Origin: CAVXNB01 sp963763085
GTDB taxonomy: Bacteria; Actinomycetota; Acidimicrobiia; Acidimicrobiales; Bog-793
Direction: 5' to 3'
DNA: 64,000 nt
NCBI GenBank assembly: GCA_963763085.1
Contig: CAVXNB010000008.1
Span: forward strand, 310,001 to 374,000
Shown: positions 19,056 to 27,484 of the stretch, piece by piece
Layout: every line of letters starts with the position of its first letter
Position numbering within the stretch: position 1 is the first letter of the stretch
Program-made: the position numbers and the translations under genes
Notes under the pieces: model-generated
Told to the model about the DNA's origin: nothing
Databases searched by the model: none
Seen by the model: the letters and a program-made list of their open reading frames with translations, nothing else

Positions 19056-19496
19056 CCGTCGAGGCGCTCGTCGACGTGTCGCGCGAAGTCGACGAGATCC
19101 GCCCGCACCGCCCCGATCGTCCGAAGCTGGAGCGCTGCCTGGTCGTCGACCCGGCGGGCGACCGTGTCGACGGCCCGGACCATGACGGCGATGCACTCCT
19201 GCACCTGCATCACATGCGGGACGGAGCGCGGCCAGCACGGCGCGGTGGATCATCCGTTGCACGACGCCCTTCGGCCCACCGCCCCGCGGCGGCTCGAAGG
19301 CTTTCTCGAGGCTCCAGTTCTGGTGCAGCCAGGCGAGGTGTTCGTTGAGGTGCACCGGCTCGACGCCGGCATCCTCCAACAGCGCCGCGAAGGATTGCGA
19401 CGGGACCCAGGTTCTCGGCAGCGTCTCCGAGAGCGGGTGGAGTGTTGACCTCAGCTCGTCGACGACGCTGTGGGCGTCGGGTGGAACGCGCGCCAT
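19052..19496 (-). CDS. Small helical protein between two glycosyltransferases (frame break)
   Basis: ATG 19496 gives ARVPPDAHSVVDELRSTLHP, then WLHQNWSLEKAFEPP, and continues to about 19224. There one surplus base must be skipped (inside 19212-19224) to continue as HVMQVQECIAVMVRAVDT and DFARHVDERLDG, ending at TGA 19054-19052. The rebuilt protein is about 147 residues and largely helical, probably coiled. I do not recognise a family with certainty; comparable short helical proteins sit beside actinobacterial glycosyltransferases and may be accessory subunits. It overlaps the upstream gene by 46 bases and the downstream one by 4. Confidence 0.55.
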
Positions 19497-21880
19497 GGGC
19501 TGGTTTCCTCCTCGGTGGGCAAGCGGCAGTAGGGGTCGGAAGGGCTGAGGTTGCGGTTGTAGTACGGGTCCCCGCCGAGGAGCTCGTCGTGCCAGCGGGA
19601 CCTGAACACCGACGGGTCGGCGTCGGAGGCGTCGCCCCGGGTCTTGGCCTCGAAGGCGGTCATCTCGGCGAGCGGGGTGAACACGACCAGCAGGCCCTGG
19701 CGCCTCAGGCGCAGGCAGTAGTCGACGTCGCTGAAGCCGGGGTCGAGCCCTGTGTCGAACCCGCCGGCCGCCTCGAAACACGACCGGCGCGTCATCATGC
19801 AAGCACGCGCCACCGCGGTGCAGTCGCGCGTGATGCCGGTCGCGAGGAGATAGCTCGGGCGATCGGCAGGAAGACCGCGTTGGACGAACCCGGCACCGCG
19901 GCCCATCCCCAGCACCAGGCCGGCGTGTTGCAGAGTGAGGTCGGGGTAGCGGACCAGGGCGCCTGCCGCGCCGACGTCCTCCCGCTGGGCGTGAGCAAGC
20001 ATCGCCGCCAGCCAGCCGTCCGAGCGCGCCACGAGATGGTGGTCGACGAACACGAGCACGTCGCCCTCTGCTTCAGCGGCGGCGGCGTTGCGGCTGGCGG
20101 CGCCGTCAGCCGGGTGCGGGCCGGCGACGATCCGCAGGTTCGGCTCCGAGGCCAGCTGCTCGAGAAGAGCCCGGGTCTCGGGCAGCTCGCTGCCGCAGTC
20201 GGCCAACAGCAGCTCGAAGTGGTCGTAGCCGGGTGCGTCGAGGAGGGAGCGCACGCAGGCCGCCATGCCCTCCGGCTCGTCGCGGAATGGCACCACGATG
20301 CTCACGAGCGGCCGGCCCACGATTGCCCGCCGGACGTGGAAGTTCCCCGGGAAGTGCTCGTGCGGTTGGACGACGGCCGCGAACCCGCGCCGGGCGACGG
20401 CACTCTCCAGGGCCCGGCGGCCGGCTTCGTAGGCCCACGGCTTGGCCGCGGTGTCGACCGCCGCCGAGCCGGCGAGCTCTCTCCAGTGGTACAGAACCTC
20501 GGGGACGTGCACGATCTTGCGCGCACGCTCCGTGGCGCGCAGCATCAGGTCGTAGTCCTGGGCACCGTCGAATTCGGAGCGGAGGCCGCCGAGCTCCTCG
20601 ACGAGCGAGCGCCGGACGACGAGCAGGTGGCACAGATAGGCGCTGCTCAGCAGCAGGTCCGGCGACCAGTCGGGCTTGAAGGTGGGCACTTGGCGTTGGC
20701 CGGAGGGGCTCAGTTTGTCTTCGTCCGAGTAGAGGACGTCGGCCTCGGGGCTCTCCGCGACAGCCGCCGCCATCGTCTCGAGGGCGCGCGGGTGAAGCTC
20801 GTCGTCGTCGTCCAGGAACACGACGTGCTCGCCCCTGGCGCGGTCGAGCGCCGAGTTGGTGGCGGCTGCGATGCCGCCGTTCTCGTCCCGGAACACGACC
20901 TCGACCCGCGGGTCGAGGCGGGCGAAGGAGCGGAGCTGGTCCTCGAGGGCTGCGTCCCGGGAGGCGTCGTCGGCGAGGAGGAGTTGGAAGCCGGTGAAGC
21001 TCTGGGTGAGCACCGAGGCCACGCAGCGCTCGAGCGCCCACGCCGGCGGGCGGTAGACGGGAACCACGACGGAGAACAGCGGCGGCGCTTTCAGGTGGAC
21101 CCGCGCCGTCGCGACCGGGAGGCCGCCGCTTAGAGGCAGGGCAGTCGGCTCGCCCCGCTGCGCCAGCCACCGGTGGTAGGCCGGGAGGTCCTCGGTGGCG
21201 TTCGCAGGGTACGGAGGCGCCGCCGCCGGCCGTGCCTCGTGGCCGGCGCCGGCGCCCGCCCCTGGGAGCAGGGACTCGAGCCGCCGCGTCGCCCGGACGA
21301 GGTCCTTCCGGACTTGATCCAGGTCACGGCGGAGGTGGAGCACTGTGGCGACCCAAGGTGATTCGGTTTCGGGGGCGGGCGGGTCGAAGCACTCGTGGGC
21401 CCCGGCAAGCTGCTCGAGCAGCGATGCCAGCTGCCGCTGGCTTGCGAGGAGCAGTTCCTCGTCTTTCGTGCCCTCCTCCAGCCCAGTCGACGGCACCGGC
21501 ACGTCCTCGGGGGCCGGCTCAGGCGACGACAGCTGTTCGGCCTCGCTCCGTACCGTGAACCCGTGGCGAACAAGGAAGTCGGACAGCTCGCGCCGCCATT
21601 CGGGACCGGTCCTGGCGCTCGTGCGGGTGGTCACGAAGACCGGGAGCCCGCGCAGAGCGTCGAGGGCCGTCCGGTGGAAGCGCTCCCAGCGCGCGAGGCC
21701 GTGGGGCGCTCCCAGCCCGTCGTCGCCGGCGAGGCCGGCAGCGGTCTCGAGTGGCTCACTGACGACGAAGATCACCGCGGGCCCAGGACGAGAAATTGCG
21801 CTCAGGTGTGACGCGTCGCTTGTCGACAATCCAAGGATGCGGAGTGTCGTATCGAGCGCGTGGACATCCTTCGCCGACAT
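19451..21880 (-). CDS. Two-domain family 2 glycosyltransferase
   Basis: 809 residues. An N-terminal region (~1-250) carries a predicted helical, coiled segment. Two GT-A domains follow. The first (~260-500) has FSVVVPVYRPP, the DXD-type acidic cluster FLDDDDELHP and YSDEDKL. The second (~520-790) has VSIVVPFRDEP, VFVDHHLVARSD and a late FSDVDYCLRLRRQG. Tandem GT2 proteins like this build cell-surface polysaccharides such as O-antigen or rhamnan chains. The gene starts 107 bases from the divergent GNAT gene, so that gap should hold both promoters. Confidence 0.87.
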   Translation of the reverse strand: MSAKDVHALDTTLRILGLSTSDASHLSAISRPGPAVIFVVSEPLETAAGLAGDDGLGAPHGLARWERFHRTALDALRGLPVFVTTRTSARTGPEWRRELSDFLVRHGFTVRSEAEQLSSPEPAPEDVPVPSTGLEEGTKDEELLLASQRQLASLLEQLAGAHECFDPPAPETESPWVATVLHLRRDLDQVRKDLVRATRRLESLLPGAGAGAGHEARPAAAPPYPANATEDLPAYHRWLAQRGEPTALPLSGGLPVATARVHLKAPPLFSVVVPVYRPPAWALERCVASVLTQSFTGFQLLLADDASRDAALEDQLRSFARLDPRVEVVFRDENGGIAAATNSALDRARGEHVVFLDDDDELHPRALETMAAAVAESPEADVLYSDEDKLSPSGQRQVPTFKPDWSPDLLLSSAYLCHLLVVRRSLVEELGGLRSEFDGAQDYDLMLRATERARKIVHVPEVLYHWRELAGSAAVDTAAKPWAYEAGRRALESAVARRGFAAVVQPHEHFPGNFHVRRAIVGRPLVSIVVPFRDEPEGMAACVRSLLDAPGYDHFELLLADCGSELPETRALLEQLASEPNLRIVAGPHPADGAASRNAAAAEAEGDVLVFVDHHLVARSDGWLAAMLAHAQREDVGAAGALVRYPDLTLQHAGLVLGMGRGAGFVQRGLPADRPSYLLATGITRDCTAVARACMMTRRSCFEAAGGFDTGLDPGFSDVDYCLRLRRQGLLVVFTPLAEMTAFEAKTRGDASDADPSVFRSRWHDELLGGDPYYNRNLSPSDPYCRLPTEEETSPWRAFHPTPTASSTS

Positions 21881-21987
21881 GCCGACGAGTGGGACCGAGG
21901 GGCGTGCCGTACACCAACTCTACGCGTGAAGCTGCTGGATCTGCGACGATAGAGATGTGAGCACCTTGATCACAGGGCGGAACTGAT

Positions 21988-22617
21988 ATGGCCGAACTGA
22001 CCGTTTCAGGTATCTCGACGGAACTGGTGGGCCGGCGGGTCCGTCTCCGTCCGCTGCGCGAAGACGACTACGAAGCCTGGAACGAGGTGCGATCGCGCTG
22101 TCGTGACTGGCTGTTGCCGTGGGAGCCGCGGCCGGCCGGCGCGCCCTATCCCGCTGAGGACCGGACCACGTTCGTCACCCGCTGCTCGATGCGCGAGCGG
22201 GAGCGGCAGCTGGGTACCGGGTATGGGTTCGGGATTTTCGCGATGGGCCGTTTTGTCGGCGAGGTGAACATCTCGTCGGTTGCGCGAGGGCCCTTCCAGA
22301 ACGCCTATGTCGGCTACTGGGTCGATCAGGCGCAGGCCGGCCGGGGCTACGTGCCGGAGGCCTGCGTGCTGTTGTTCCGTTTCGCCTTCGAGGAGATCGG
22401 GCTGCACCGGCTCCAGGTCTCGATCATCCCCCGGAACCGGCCGAGCCGCCGGGTCGCCCAGAAGCTCTGGCTGCGCGGCGAGGGCATCGCACTTCGCTAC
22501 CTCGAGATCGACGGCCGATGGGAGGACCACGTCCGCTACGCCGTGACCGCCGAGGAATGGACCGAACGTCGAGACCGGTACTTCCGGCAGTGGCTGTCCG
22601 GATCGGCGAACTGGTAG
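21988..22617 (+). CDS. GNAT acetyltransferase, RimJ/RimL-like
   Basis: 209 residues from ATG 21988, with GGGCGGAA as a plausible ribosome site. The Acetyltransf_3 pattern is clear: GRRVRLRPLREDDYEAW at the start, then VGYWVDQAQAGRGYVPEA as the acetyl-CoA pyrophosphate loop (QxxGxG/A region) and LHRLQVSIIPRNRPSRRVAQKLWLR. RimJ/L-type enzymes acetylate N termini of ribosomal proteins; the real substrate here is unknown. It is a lone plus-strand gene whose stop faces the epimerase stop 15 bases away. Confidence 0.88.
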   Translation: MAELTVSGISTELVGRRVRLRPLREDDYEAWNEVRSRCRDWLLPWEPRPAGAPYPAEDRTTFVTRCSMRERERQLGTGYGFGIFAMGRFVGEVNISSVARGPFQNAYVGYWVDQAQAGRGYVPEACVLLFRFAFEEIGLHRLQVSIIPRNRPSRRVAQKLWLRGEGIALRYLEIDGRWEDHVRYAVTAEEWTERRDRYFRQWLSGSANW

Positions 22618-22631
22618 ACGCTCGCTCCCGC

Positions 22632-23675
22632 TCAGTTCTGGCGGCGCACGACCGCCGGGGAGTATTTGAAGAAGGCCTCGACCTCTGAGTCGTAGGTGTA
22701 GGTCGGCAGGTGCTTGCCGACCGACCGCTCGAGGCGGACCGACCGGGCGAACTCCGCCACAGTTCCCGTCGTCGTCGCCTCGAACGTGAAGCCGAGCCCG
22801 CGCAGGCGGGTCGTGTCCACCCCCCGCCCATACCGCAGCAGGTCCTCGAGCTCCACCGGAAGCTCCAGCAGGTTCAGGCGGATGAGAGGTGCGGCCGCAC
22901 CGCGCGTGAAAAGCGGTGGCAGAGGGATACGCCAGGCGCCGGCAATCCTGGCGACCTCGCTCCAGGGCAGCCGGCCGTCGGCGGCGACGTTGTAGACACC
23001 CGCGATGCGCTCCCGGACGACGAGCTCGAGGCACCGGATGACGTCGTCCTCCTCGACGAACTGGACCTGCGGATCGAAACCGGCGACCGACGGGAAGACC
23101 CCCCTCGACAGGTTTCGGCTGATCGGCGTCTTGATGCTCGATCCCAGCACGTTGGCGAACCGGAGGACCGTCACGAGGATGTCCCGGTTGTCGTCGGCGA
23201 AGTCGCGAACGTAGCTCTCGACTTCGGTGAGCGAGCGTTCGAGTCTGGTCCGGGGCGGCCGGGTGCGCGGCGTGTCCTCGGCGAACCACGTCGGGTCCTT
23301 CGGCCCGGCGCCGTAGACGAGGGTGGACGACTTCACGACGACCTGGCGCACCGACGAGCCGGGTGCGCCGGCCGCGGCGAGAAGGTTCATCGTCCCGATG
23401 ACGTTGATCTCGTGCAGATCGCGGCCCGACATCTTCGTCGAGTCGACGACGAGAAACGTGTGCACGACGGTGTCCACCTCTGTCGCCCGCACGATCCTCT
23501 CGAGCAGCGAGTAGCTCTGGTCGGCACGGACATACTCGGTGCGTTCCAGCTCGACCGAGGGCTTCCCCGTCCCCATGCCGAGGATCATCTCGACCTCGGG
23601 ATGTCTCTCGAGCGCTGCGGCCATCCGGCCGCCCCAGAAGGTGTCGAGACCGGTTATGAGTACCCTGCGTCCCAT
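22632..23675 (-). CDS. NAD-dependent epimerase/dehydratase (extended SDR)
   Basis: 347 residues. A Rossmann N terminus RRVLITGLDTFWGGRMA has GLDTFWGG instead of the usual GxxGxxG. NVIGTMNLLAAAG and the downstream VVVKSSTLVYGAGPKD stand in for the catalytic region. The canonical YxxxK is not obvious, so catalysis as a standard epimerase is uncertain. Similar actinobacterial proteins sit next to acyltransferases, as here (3 bases between stop and start). A role in lipid or envelope metabolism is inferred from that neighbour. Confidence 0.78.
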   Translation of the reverse strand: MGRRVLITGLDTFWGGRMAAALERHPEVEMILGMGTGKPSVELERTEYVRADQSYSLLERIVRATEVDTVVHTFLVVDSTKMSGRDLHEINVIGTMNLLAAAGAPGSSVRQVVVKSSTLVYGAGPKDPTWFAEDTPRTRPPRTRLERSLTEVESYVRDFADDNRDILVTVLRFANVLGSSIKTPISRNLSRGVFPSVAGFDPQVQFVEEDDVIRCLELVVRERIAGVYNVAADGRLPWSEVARIAGAWRIPLPPLFTRGAAAPLIRLNLLELPVELEDLLRYGRGVDTTRLRGLGFTFEATTTGTVAEFARSVRLERSVGKHLPTYTYDSEVEAFFKYSPAVVRRQN

Positions 23676-23678
23676 CGC

Positions 23679-24581
23679 TCAGCCGAACCAGACGCTCGCC
23701 CGGTTCGCCAACATCTCGTAAAGCTCGTCCTGGAGGTCGCGGCGGATCGTGTCGGCTTGCTCCATGACCTTGCTCCTCGCGTAGCGCTCGAGACCGGGTT
23801 CGACGTCGAAACCGATGGGGTCGAGCACGCGGAAGCGGAACTTGGCCGGGAAGTGGAGCAACGTCCCCAGCACCGGCCCGAGCAGAAGGTGGTTGGCGGT
23901 CACGGGGACGTAGGGGACGCCAAGTGCCCGCCCGAGAGCCGGAACCTTGAACAGGATCGGCATGGACTCCTCGGCGCCGACCACGGCGATGGGGACGACG
24001 GGCACACCGGCTCGCATCGCCGTCTCGACGAAGCCACCCCGGCCGAAGCGACGGAGCTGGTACCGGTCGCGGCTGAGCTTGCCGGGGCCCTTCGTCCCCT
24101 CGGGGAACACGAGCACGAGCTGGCCATCGTCGTGCAGGAGCCGGAAGGCGTTGTCCGGATCCGCCGGGACGCCGCCGCCCCGGCTCCAGAGCGTCCCGAT
24201 GACCGGCAGGGTCCGGAACCAGTAGTCGGCCAGACCGTAGACGGGGCGGCCGAGCTCGGTCTCGATGCCCTGCATGATCATCGGCGCGTCGGCCGGGATG
24301 GCGCCGGCGTGGTTCGCGATCAGGAGGGCGCCACCGGTCCGCGGGATCTTCTCGAGCCCCTCCCACTCGACGCGGAACCAACGGTCGTAGTAGAAGCTCC
24401 CGGCTTTCCGGGCCAGCTGCCTGAAGTGCTCCGATCGTCCCCAGGTGTCGACGTCGTCCCGCCGCGCCCCGTCGATGGCGGGCCTCGCCGAGTCCGAGTC
24501 CGGGCCCGGACCGCCGGCAGGCCCGGAGACCGGGTTGGGGAAGCGGAGCAGCTCGCCTGTCTCGTGCCGACTGCGCGCCAT
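23679..24581 (-). CDS. Lysophospholipid acyltransferase (PlsC-like)
   Basis: 300 residues. The acyltransferase block I appears as LLIANHAGAIPADAPM, the HX6D form seen in actinobacterial homologues rather than strict HX4D. Block III is VFPEGTKGPGK and block IV VPVVPIAVVGAEESMP. It should transfer an acyl chain to a lysophospholipid or related acceptor at the inner membrane face. A ~45-residue disordered N terminus precedes the domain, so the true start could be internal. It is co-directional and almost contiguous with the epimerase-like gene. Confidence 0.85.
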   Translation of the reverse strand: MARSRHETGELLRFPNPVSGPAGGPGPDSDSARPAIDGARRDDVDTWGRSEHFRQLARKAGSFYYDRWFRVEWEGLEKIPRTGGALLIANHAGAIPADAPMIMQGIETELGRPVYGLADYWFRTLPVIGTLWSRGGGVPADPDNAFRLLHDDGQLVLVFPEGTKGPGKLSRDRYQLRRFGRGGFVETAMRAGVPVVPIAVVGAEESMPILFKVPALGRALGVPYVPVTANHLLLGPVLGTLLHFPAKFRFRVLDPIGFDVEPGLERYARSKVMEQADTIRRDLQDELYEMLANRASVWFG

Positions 24582-24633
24582 GGAGCCGATGGTAGTCGTG
24601 GCCCGTCGCGTCGAGGCTGGCCGCGACCTCAGG

Positions 24634-25890
24634 TCAGGGCTGGCCGGCGGAGACGAAGCCCTCCCAGTACATCGAGGTGTAGGACACGTTGGTGCCCACC
24701 TCCGCCGCCTGAATGATCGTCTGGGTCCCGTAGGGCCCTGAGCCGACGTACATGGCGACGTGGGTGATCGGCCACGGGCCGTCGTTTGCGAAGTGGTAGA
24801 AGAGGAGGTCGCCCGGCTCGAGCTGGTTCAGGGCGACCCGGGTGGACTCCTGGTCCTGAGCGGTCGCCCCGTGCAGCAGGTCGACGCCTGCCGCTTGCCA
24901 GGCGAGCATCGTCAGCCCCGAACAGTCGACGCCCTTGCGACTCGCGCCGCCCCACACGTAGGGAACGCCCAGAAAGGACTCGGCCGCCGCCACCGCCTCG
25001 AGGCCCTGGGGCGTGCTCCCGGCCGGATTGAGCGGCTCTCCGTAACCGGGCTGGTTGCTACCCGTTCCCGGCCCGTCGTGGAAACCGTTGCCGTTGTTGC
25101 CCTCGTTGGCCTGCTGGCGCTTGGCCGCAGCCGCAGCCGCGGCAGCGGCTCGGGCGGCAGCGGCTCGGGCGGCAGCGGCTCGGGCGGCAGCGGCTCGGGC
25201 AGCCCTGGCGGCGGCCGCGGCTGCGGCCGCGGCGATCTCCTGCTCCCTCTTCACCGTGAGGGTGTAGAGCTGGCCCTTGACCTCGTGCAGAAGCGTCTCT
25301 GTGTTCGAGGTCGCAGCCTGCGCGGCGGCCCGGGCCTCGTTCGCGGCACGCTGGGTCTGGGCGACGTTGGCCAGGGTCTTCAGCTGGGTGGCCCGTTCCG
25401 CGGCCTGCCGATCGTTGACCGCGTGCAAGGCGCCGATCGCGGCTTCCAGAGTGTGCGTCACGACATCTGAGTAGACCCCGGCGGAGTCAGCGTTGTTCAC
25501 GGTCGAGTTCAGGACCGCTCCGACCTGGGAGGCGAATCCATCTCCCGTCACGTAGGCCTGGACCGCCGCCGTCCGCACCCGGACTCGAGCGGCCGCGATC
25601 TGTCGTCGCGTTGTCCTCAGCTGCCTGAGCGTGGCGGCGAGCTTCAGCCGGTCCTTTTGCAAGAGGACGGTCTGCTCGTCGTACTGCTCGGCCTCGACCG
25701 TGACCTCGTTCTGGTCGGAGGTAATTTGCTGGGCAAGCCGGTCGGCGCGCACCTGCAGAGAATCGATCTGCGAGCTCGTGCGGTCGATGGAGTTGGGCGG
25801 CGAAGCTCCCGCCGGCACCGTGAGTACAACGAACGACGCGACGAGTGCAACCACGGCGGCGACGGTGCCTGTCCGTCGCAACCCCTTCAT
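24634..25890 (-). CDS. Secreted NlpC/P60 peptidoglycan endopeptidase (RipA-like)
   Basis: 418 residues from ATG 25890; the open frame continues upstream through the tRNA, which is not coding. A signal peptide (AAVVALVASFVVLTVPAGA) precedes a long coiled-coil region (~35-240) and an Ala/Arg low-complexity hinge. The C-terminal NlpC/P60 domain has catalytic Cys in GVDCSGLTMLAWQ and His in ITHVAMYVG. Family members cut D-Glu-mDAP bonds in peptidoglycan during cell separation, and the coiled coil usually blocks or tethers the active site. The hinge is encoded by exact 15-bp repeats. Confidence 0.93.
   Translation of the reverse strand: MKGLRRTGTVAAVVALVASFVVLTVPAGASPPNSIDRTSSQIDSLQVRADRLAQQITSDQNEVTVEAEQYDEQTVLLQKDRLKLAATLRQLRTTRRQIAAARVRVRTAAVQAYVTGDGFASQVGAVLNSTVNNADSAGVYSDVVTHTLEAAIGALHAVNDRQAAERATQLKTLANVAQTQRAANEARAAAQAATSNTETLLHEVKGQLYTLTVKREQEIAAAAAAAAARAARAAAARAAAARAAAARAAAAAAAAAKRQQANEGNNGNGFHDGPGTGSNQPGYGEPLNPAGSTPQGLEAVAAAESFLGVPYVWGGASRKGVDCSGLTMLAWQAAGVDLLHGATAQDQESTRVALNQLEPGDLLFYHFANDGPWPITHVAMYVGSGPYGTQTIIQAAEVGTNVSYTSMYWEGFVSAGQP
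25141..25200. repeat. Four tandem 15-bp repeats inside the NlpC/P60 gene
   Basis: The unit GGCAGCGGCTCGGGC is repeated four times without a mismatch. On the coding (minus) strand it encodes the alternating Ala/Arg hinge between the coiled coil and the catalytic domain. Perfect identity at DNA level suggests recent slippage and variable length between strains. Confidence 0.85.
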
Positions 25891-26033
25891 CAACACCCCT
25901 TCACTCTCGTCACAATAGCCACGTCTGTCAACCCGCAACCTTGCTGAGCAGGATGGATTGATGCCGAAAGCGCGGTCGTCCGGCCTCAGACATGCTGGAC
26001 TGAGAGTCTGATCGCGGTCCGCGTCGTGGCCAC

Positions 26034-26107
26034 GGGGACGTAGCCCAACCGGCAGAGGCAGGGCGCTTAAAACGCTCACAGTGAGGGTTCGAGTCCCTCC
26101 GTCCCCA
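26034..26107 (+). tRNA. tRNA with UAA anticodon, class I shape (Leu by codon)
   Basis: The cloverleaf closes fully. Acceptor GGGGACG (26034-26040) pairs with CGTCCCC (26100-26106), with discriminator A at 26107. The D-stem is GCC/GGC with GG in its loop. The anticodon stem GGGCG/CGCTC holds loop CTTAAAA. The variable region is only 5 bases. T-stem GAGGG/CCCTC holds loop TTCGAGT. The anticodon reads UAA, so it would decode UUA (Leu), but bacterial tRNA-Leu normally has a long class II variable arm, which is missing here. CCA is not encoded. It lies between the divergent NlpC/P60 and padR genes. Confidence 0.85.
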
Positions 26108-26154
26108 ACGACGACCTCCGGCCCCACGAGGACGAGTCGACGGCGGATCCGGGG

Positions 26155-26201
26155 TTGACTACCTGTGGCCTAACCGTTATGAGTAATTCTCTAACGGTTA
26201 G
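26155..26201 (+). promoter_or_regulatory. padR promoter with overlapping 10-bp inverted-repeat operator
   Basis: -35 TTGACT (26155-26160), a 17-base spacer and -10 TATGAG (26178-26183) form a good sigma-70-type promoter. A perfect inverted repeat CTAACCGTTA (26170-26179) and TAACGGTTAG (26192-26201) covers the -10 and the likely transcription start. That is where a PadR dimer would block transcription. GGAGGA follows at 26205-26210, just before GTG 26214. Autoregulation of the padR-ABC operon is inferred. Confidence 0.75.
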
Positions 26202-26213
26202 ATCGGAGGACGG

Positions 26214-26741
26214 GTGCAGCAGGAAGTCGTGCTGGCGATGCTGGCGAAGGAGCCTTCCCAGGGCTATCAGCTGCGCGCCCGGTTGGGCCAGGCGCTCGGC
26301 CCCCTGGGCGAGGCGATGAACGACGGCCAGATCTACGTCACGCTCGGCCGGTTGGAGAAGGTCGGCCTCGTCGCCCGTCAGCCAGCCTCCGGCTCGTCCG
26401 ATCGCGCTGACCGCAAGGTCTACGAGCTCACCCCCGCCGGCCAGGAGCGAGTGACCGAATGGCTCGGTGAGGTGAGCTGGCCGAAACCCGACCTCGCGGA
26501 GTTCCACCTGAAACTGATCGCCGCAGCCGCAGCGGGGCTGGCCGACCCGGTCGGCATCGTCGACTTGCAGCGCCGGGAGCTGCTGCGGCGTCTGCGGGAC
26601 GCTCAGCGCGCGGCGATGGCCGAGCCCGACCGCTCGGACGCGGGATTGCTGCTCGAAGGGGTCGTGCTTCGCCTCCAGGCGGATCTTCGCTGGCTGGAGG
26701 CGTGCGAACGAGCCTGGACCGACCGAAGGAGCCAACGATGA
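26214..26741 (+). CDS. PadR family transcriptional regulator
   Basis: 175 residues. The N-terminal winged helix (VLAMLAKEPSQGYQLRARL, then GQIYVTLGRLEKVGLV and KVYELTPAGQERV) is classic PadR, followed by a helical dimerisation domain with aromatic and acidic positions. PadR repressors often sense small hydrophobic molecules and control adjacent export genes. Here the ABC ATPase start overlaps the padR stop (ATGA), so regulator and transporter share a transcript under the operator just upstream. Confidence 0.92.
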   Translation: MQQEVVLAMLAKEPSQGYQLRARLGQALGPLGEAMNDGQIYVTLGRLEKVGLVARQPASGSSDRADRKVYELTPAGQERVTEWLGEVSWPKPDLAEFHLKLIAAAAAGLADPVGIVDLQRRELLRRLRDAQRAAMAEPDRSDAGLLLEGVVLRLQADLRWLEACERAWTDRRSQR

Positions 26742-27481
26742 TCGAGACCGAGATGACGCCAGTGCGCGCCCGTGGACTTAGCAAGCGGTACGGCAGTGGA
26801 GAGGGTCTCGTCCGGGCAGTGGACGAAGTGGACCTCGACGTCGCCCGTGGCGAGACGCTCGCCGTGATGGGACCGAGCGGCTGCGGAAAGTCGACGCTGC
26901 TTCATCTGCTGGGCGGCCTCGACCGACCGAGCGCCGGCGAGCTGTGGCTGAAAGGACGGCGGATCGACCAGTTGAGTGAACGGGCGCTCGCCCAAATCCG
27001 GCGTAGCGACGTCGGGTTCGTCTTCCAGGCGTACCACCTCATGGACGAGCTCACGGCTCAGGAGAACGTCGAGCTGCCGGCGCTGCTCGCGGGGCGCTCG
27101 CCTCGAGGAGCCCGACGGCGAGCCGGCGAGTTGCTCGAACAAGTCGGGCTCGCCGACCGCGCGAAGCATCTGCCTTCGATGCTCTCCGGCGGTCAACGCC
27201 AGCGTGTGGCCATCGCACGGGCACTCGCCAACGAGCCGGCCGTTGTCCTCGCCGACGAGCCGACCGGCAACCTCGACAGCGCCGCCACCTTGGAGGTGCT
27301 CCGGCTCTTCGACGCCCTGCACACCGCCGGCCTCACTCTCGTGGTCGTCACCCACGACGAGCGGATCGCCGCCACCGCCGACCGGCTGATCTCGATGCGC
27401 GATGGGGCTTTCGTCGACGAGACCCGGCTCACCGGAGGCACAACGAGGAACCTCGGCGACCTCGTCGGGTTAGGGGGCTGA
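26738..27481 (+). CDS. ABC transporter ATP-binding protein (MacB/LolD type)
   Basis: 247 residues from ATG 26738, with AGGAG upstream. Walker A GPSGCGKSTLL, Q-loop FVFQAYHLM, signature LSGGQRQRVAIARAL, Walker B VVLADEPTGNLD and H-loop VVTHDE are all intact. The subtype with an FtsX-like permease partner is typical of lipoprotein export, antimicrobial-peptide resistance or mechanotransmission. The permease gene starts 4 bases after the stop. Confidence 0.94.
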   Translation: MIETEMTPVRARGLSKRYGSGEGLVRAVDEVDLDVARGETLAVMGPSGCGKSTLLHLLGGLDRPSAGELWLKGRRIDQLSERALAQIRRSDVGFVFQAYHLMDELTAQENVELPALLAGRSPRGARRRAGELLEQVGLADRAKHLPSMLSGGQRQRVAIARALANEPAVVLADEPTGNLDSAATLEVLRLFDALHTAGLTLVVVTHDERIAATADRLISMRDGAFVDETRLTGGTTRNLGDLVGLGG

Positions 27482-27484
27482 CCG

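Noticed and set aside
24634..26127. Extending the NlpC/P60 gene upstream to 26127
   Set aside because: The extension runs through the tRNA and removes the signal peptide from the N terminus; ATG 25890 is the natural start.
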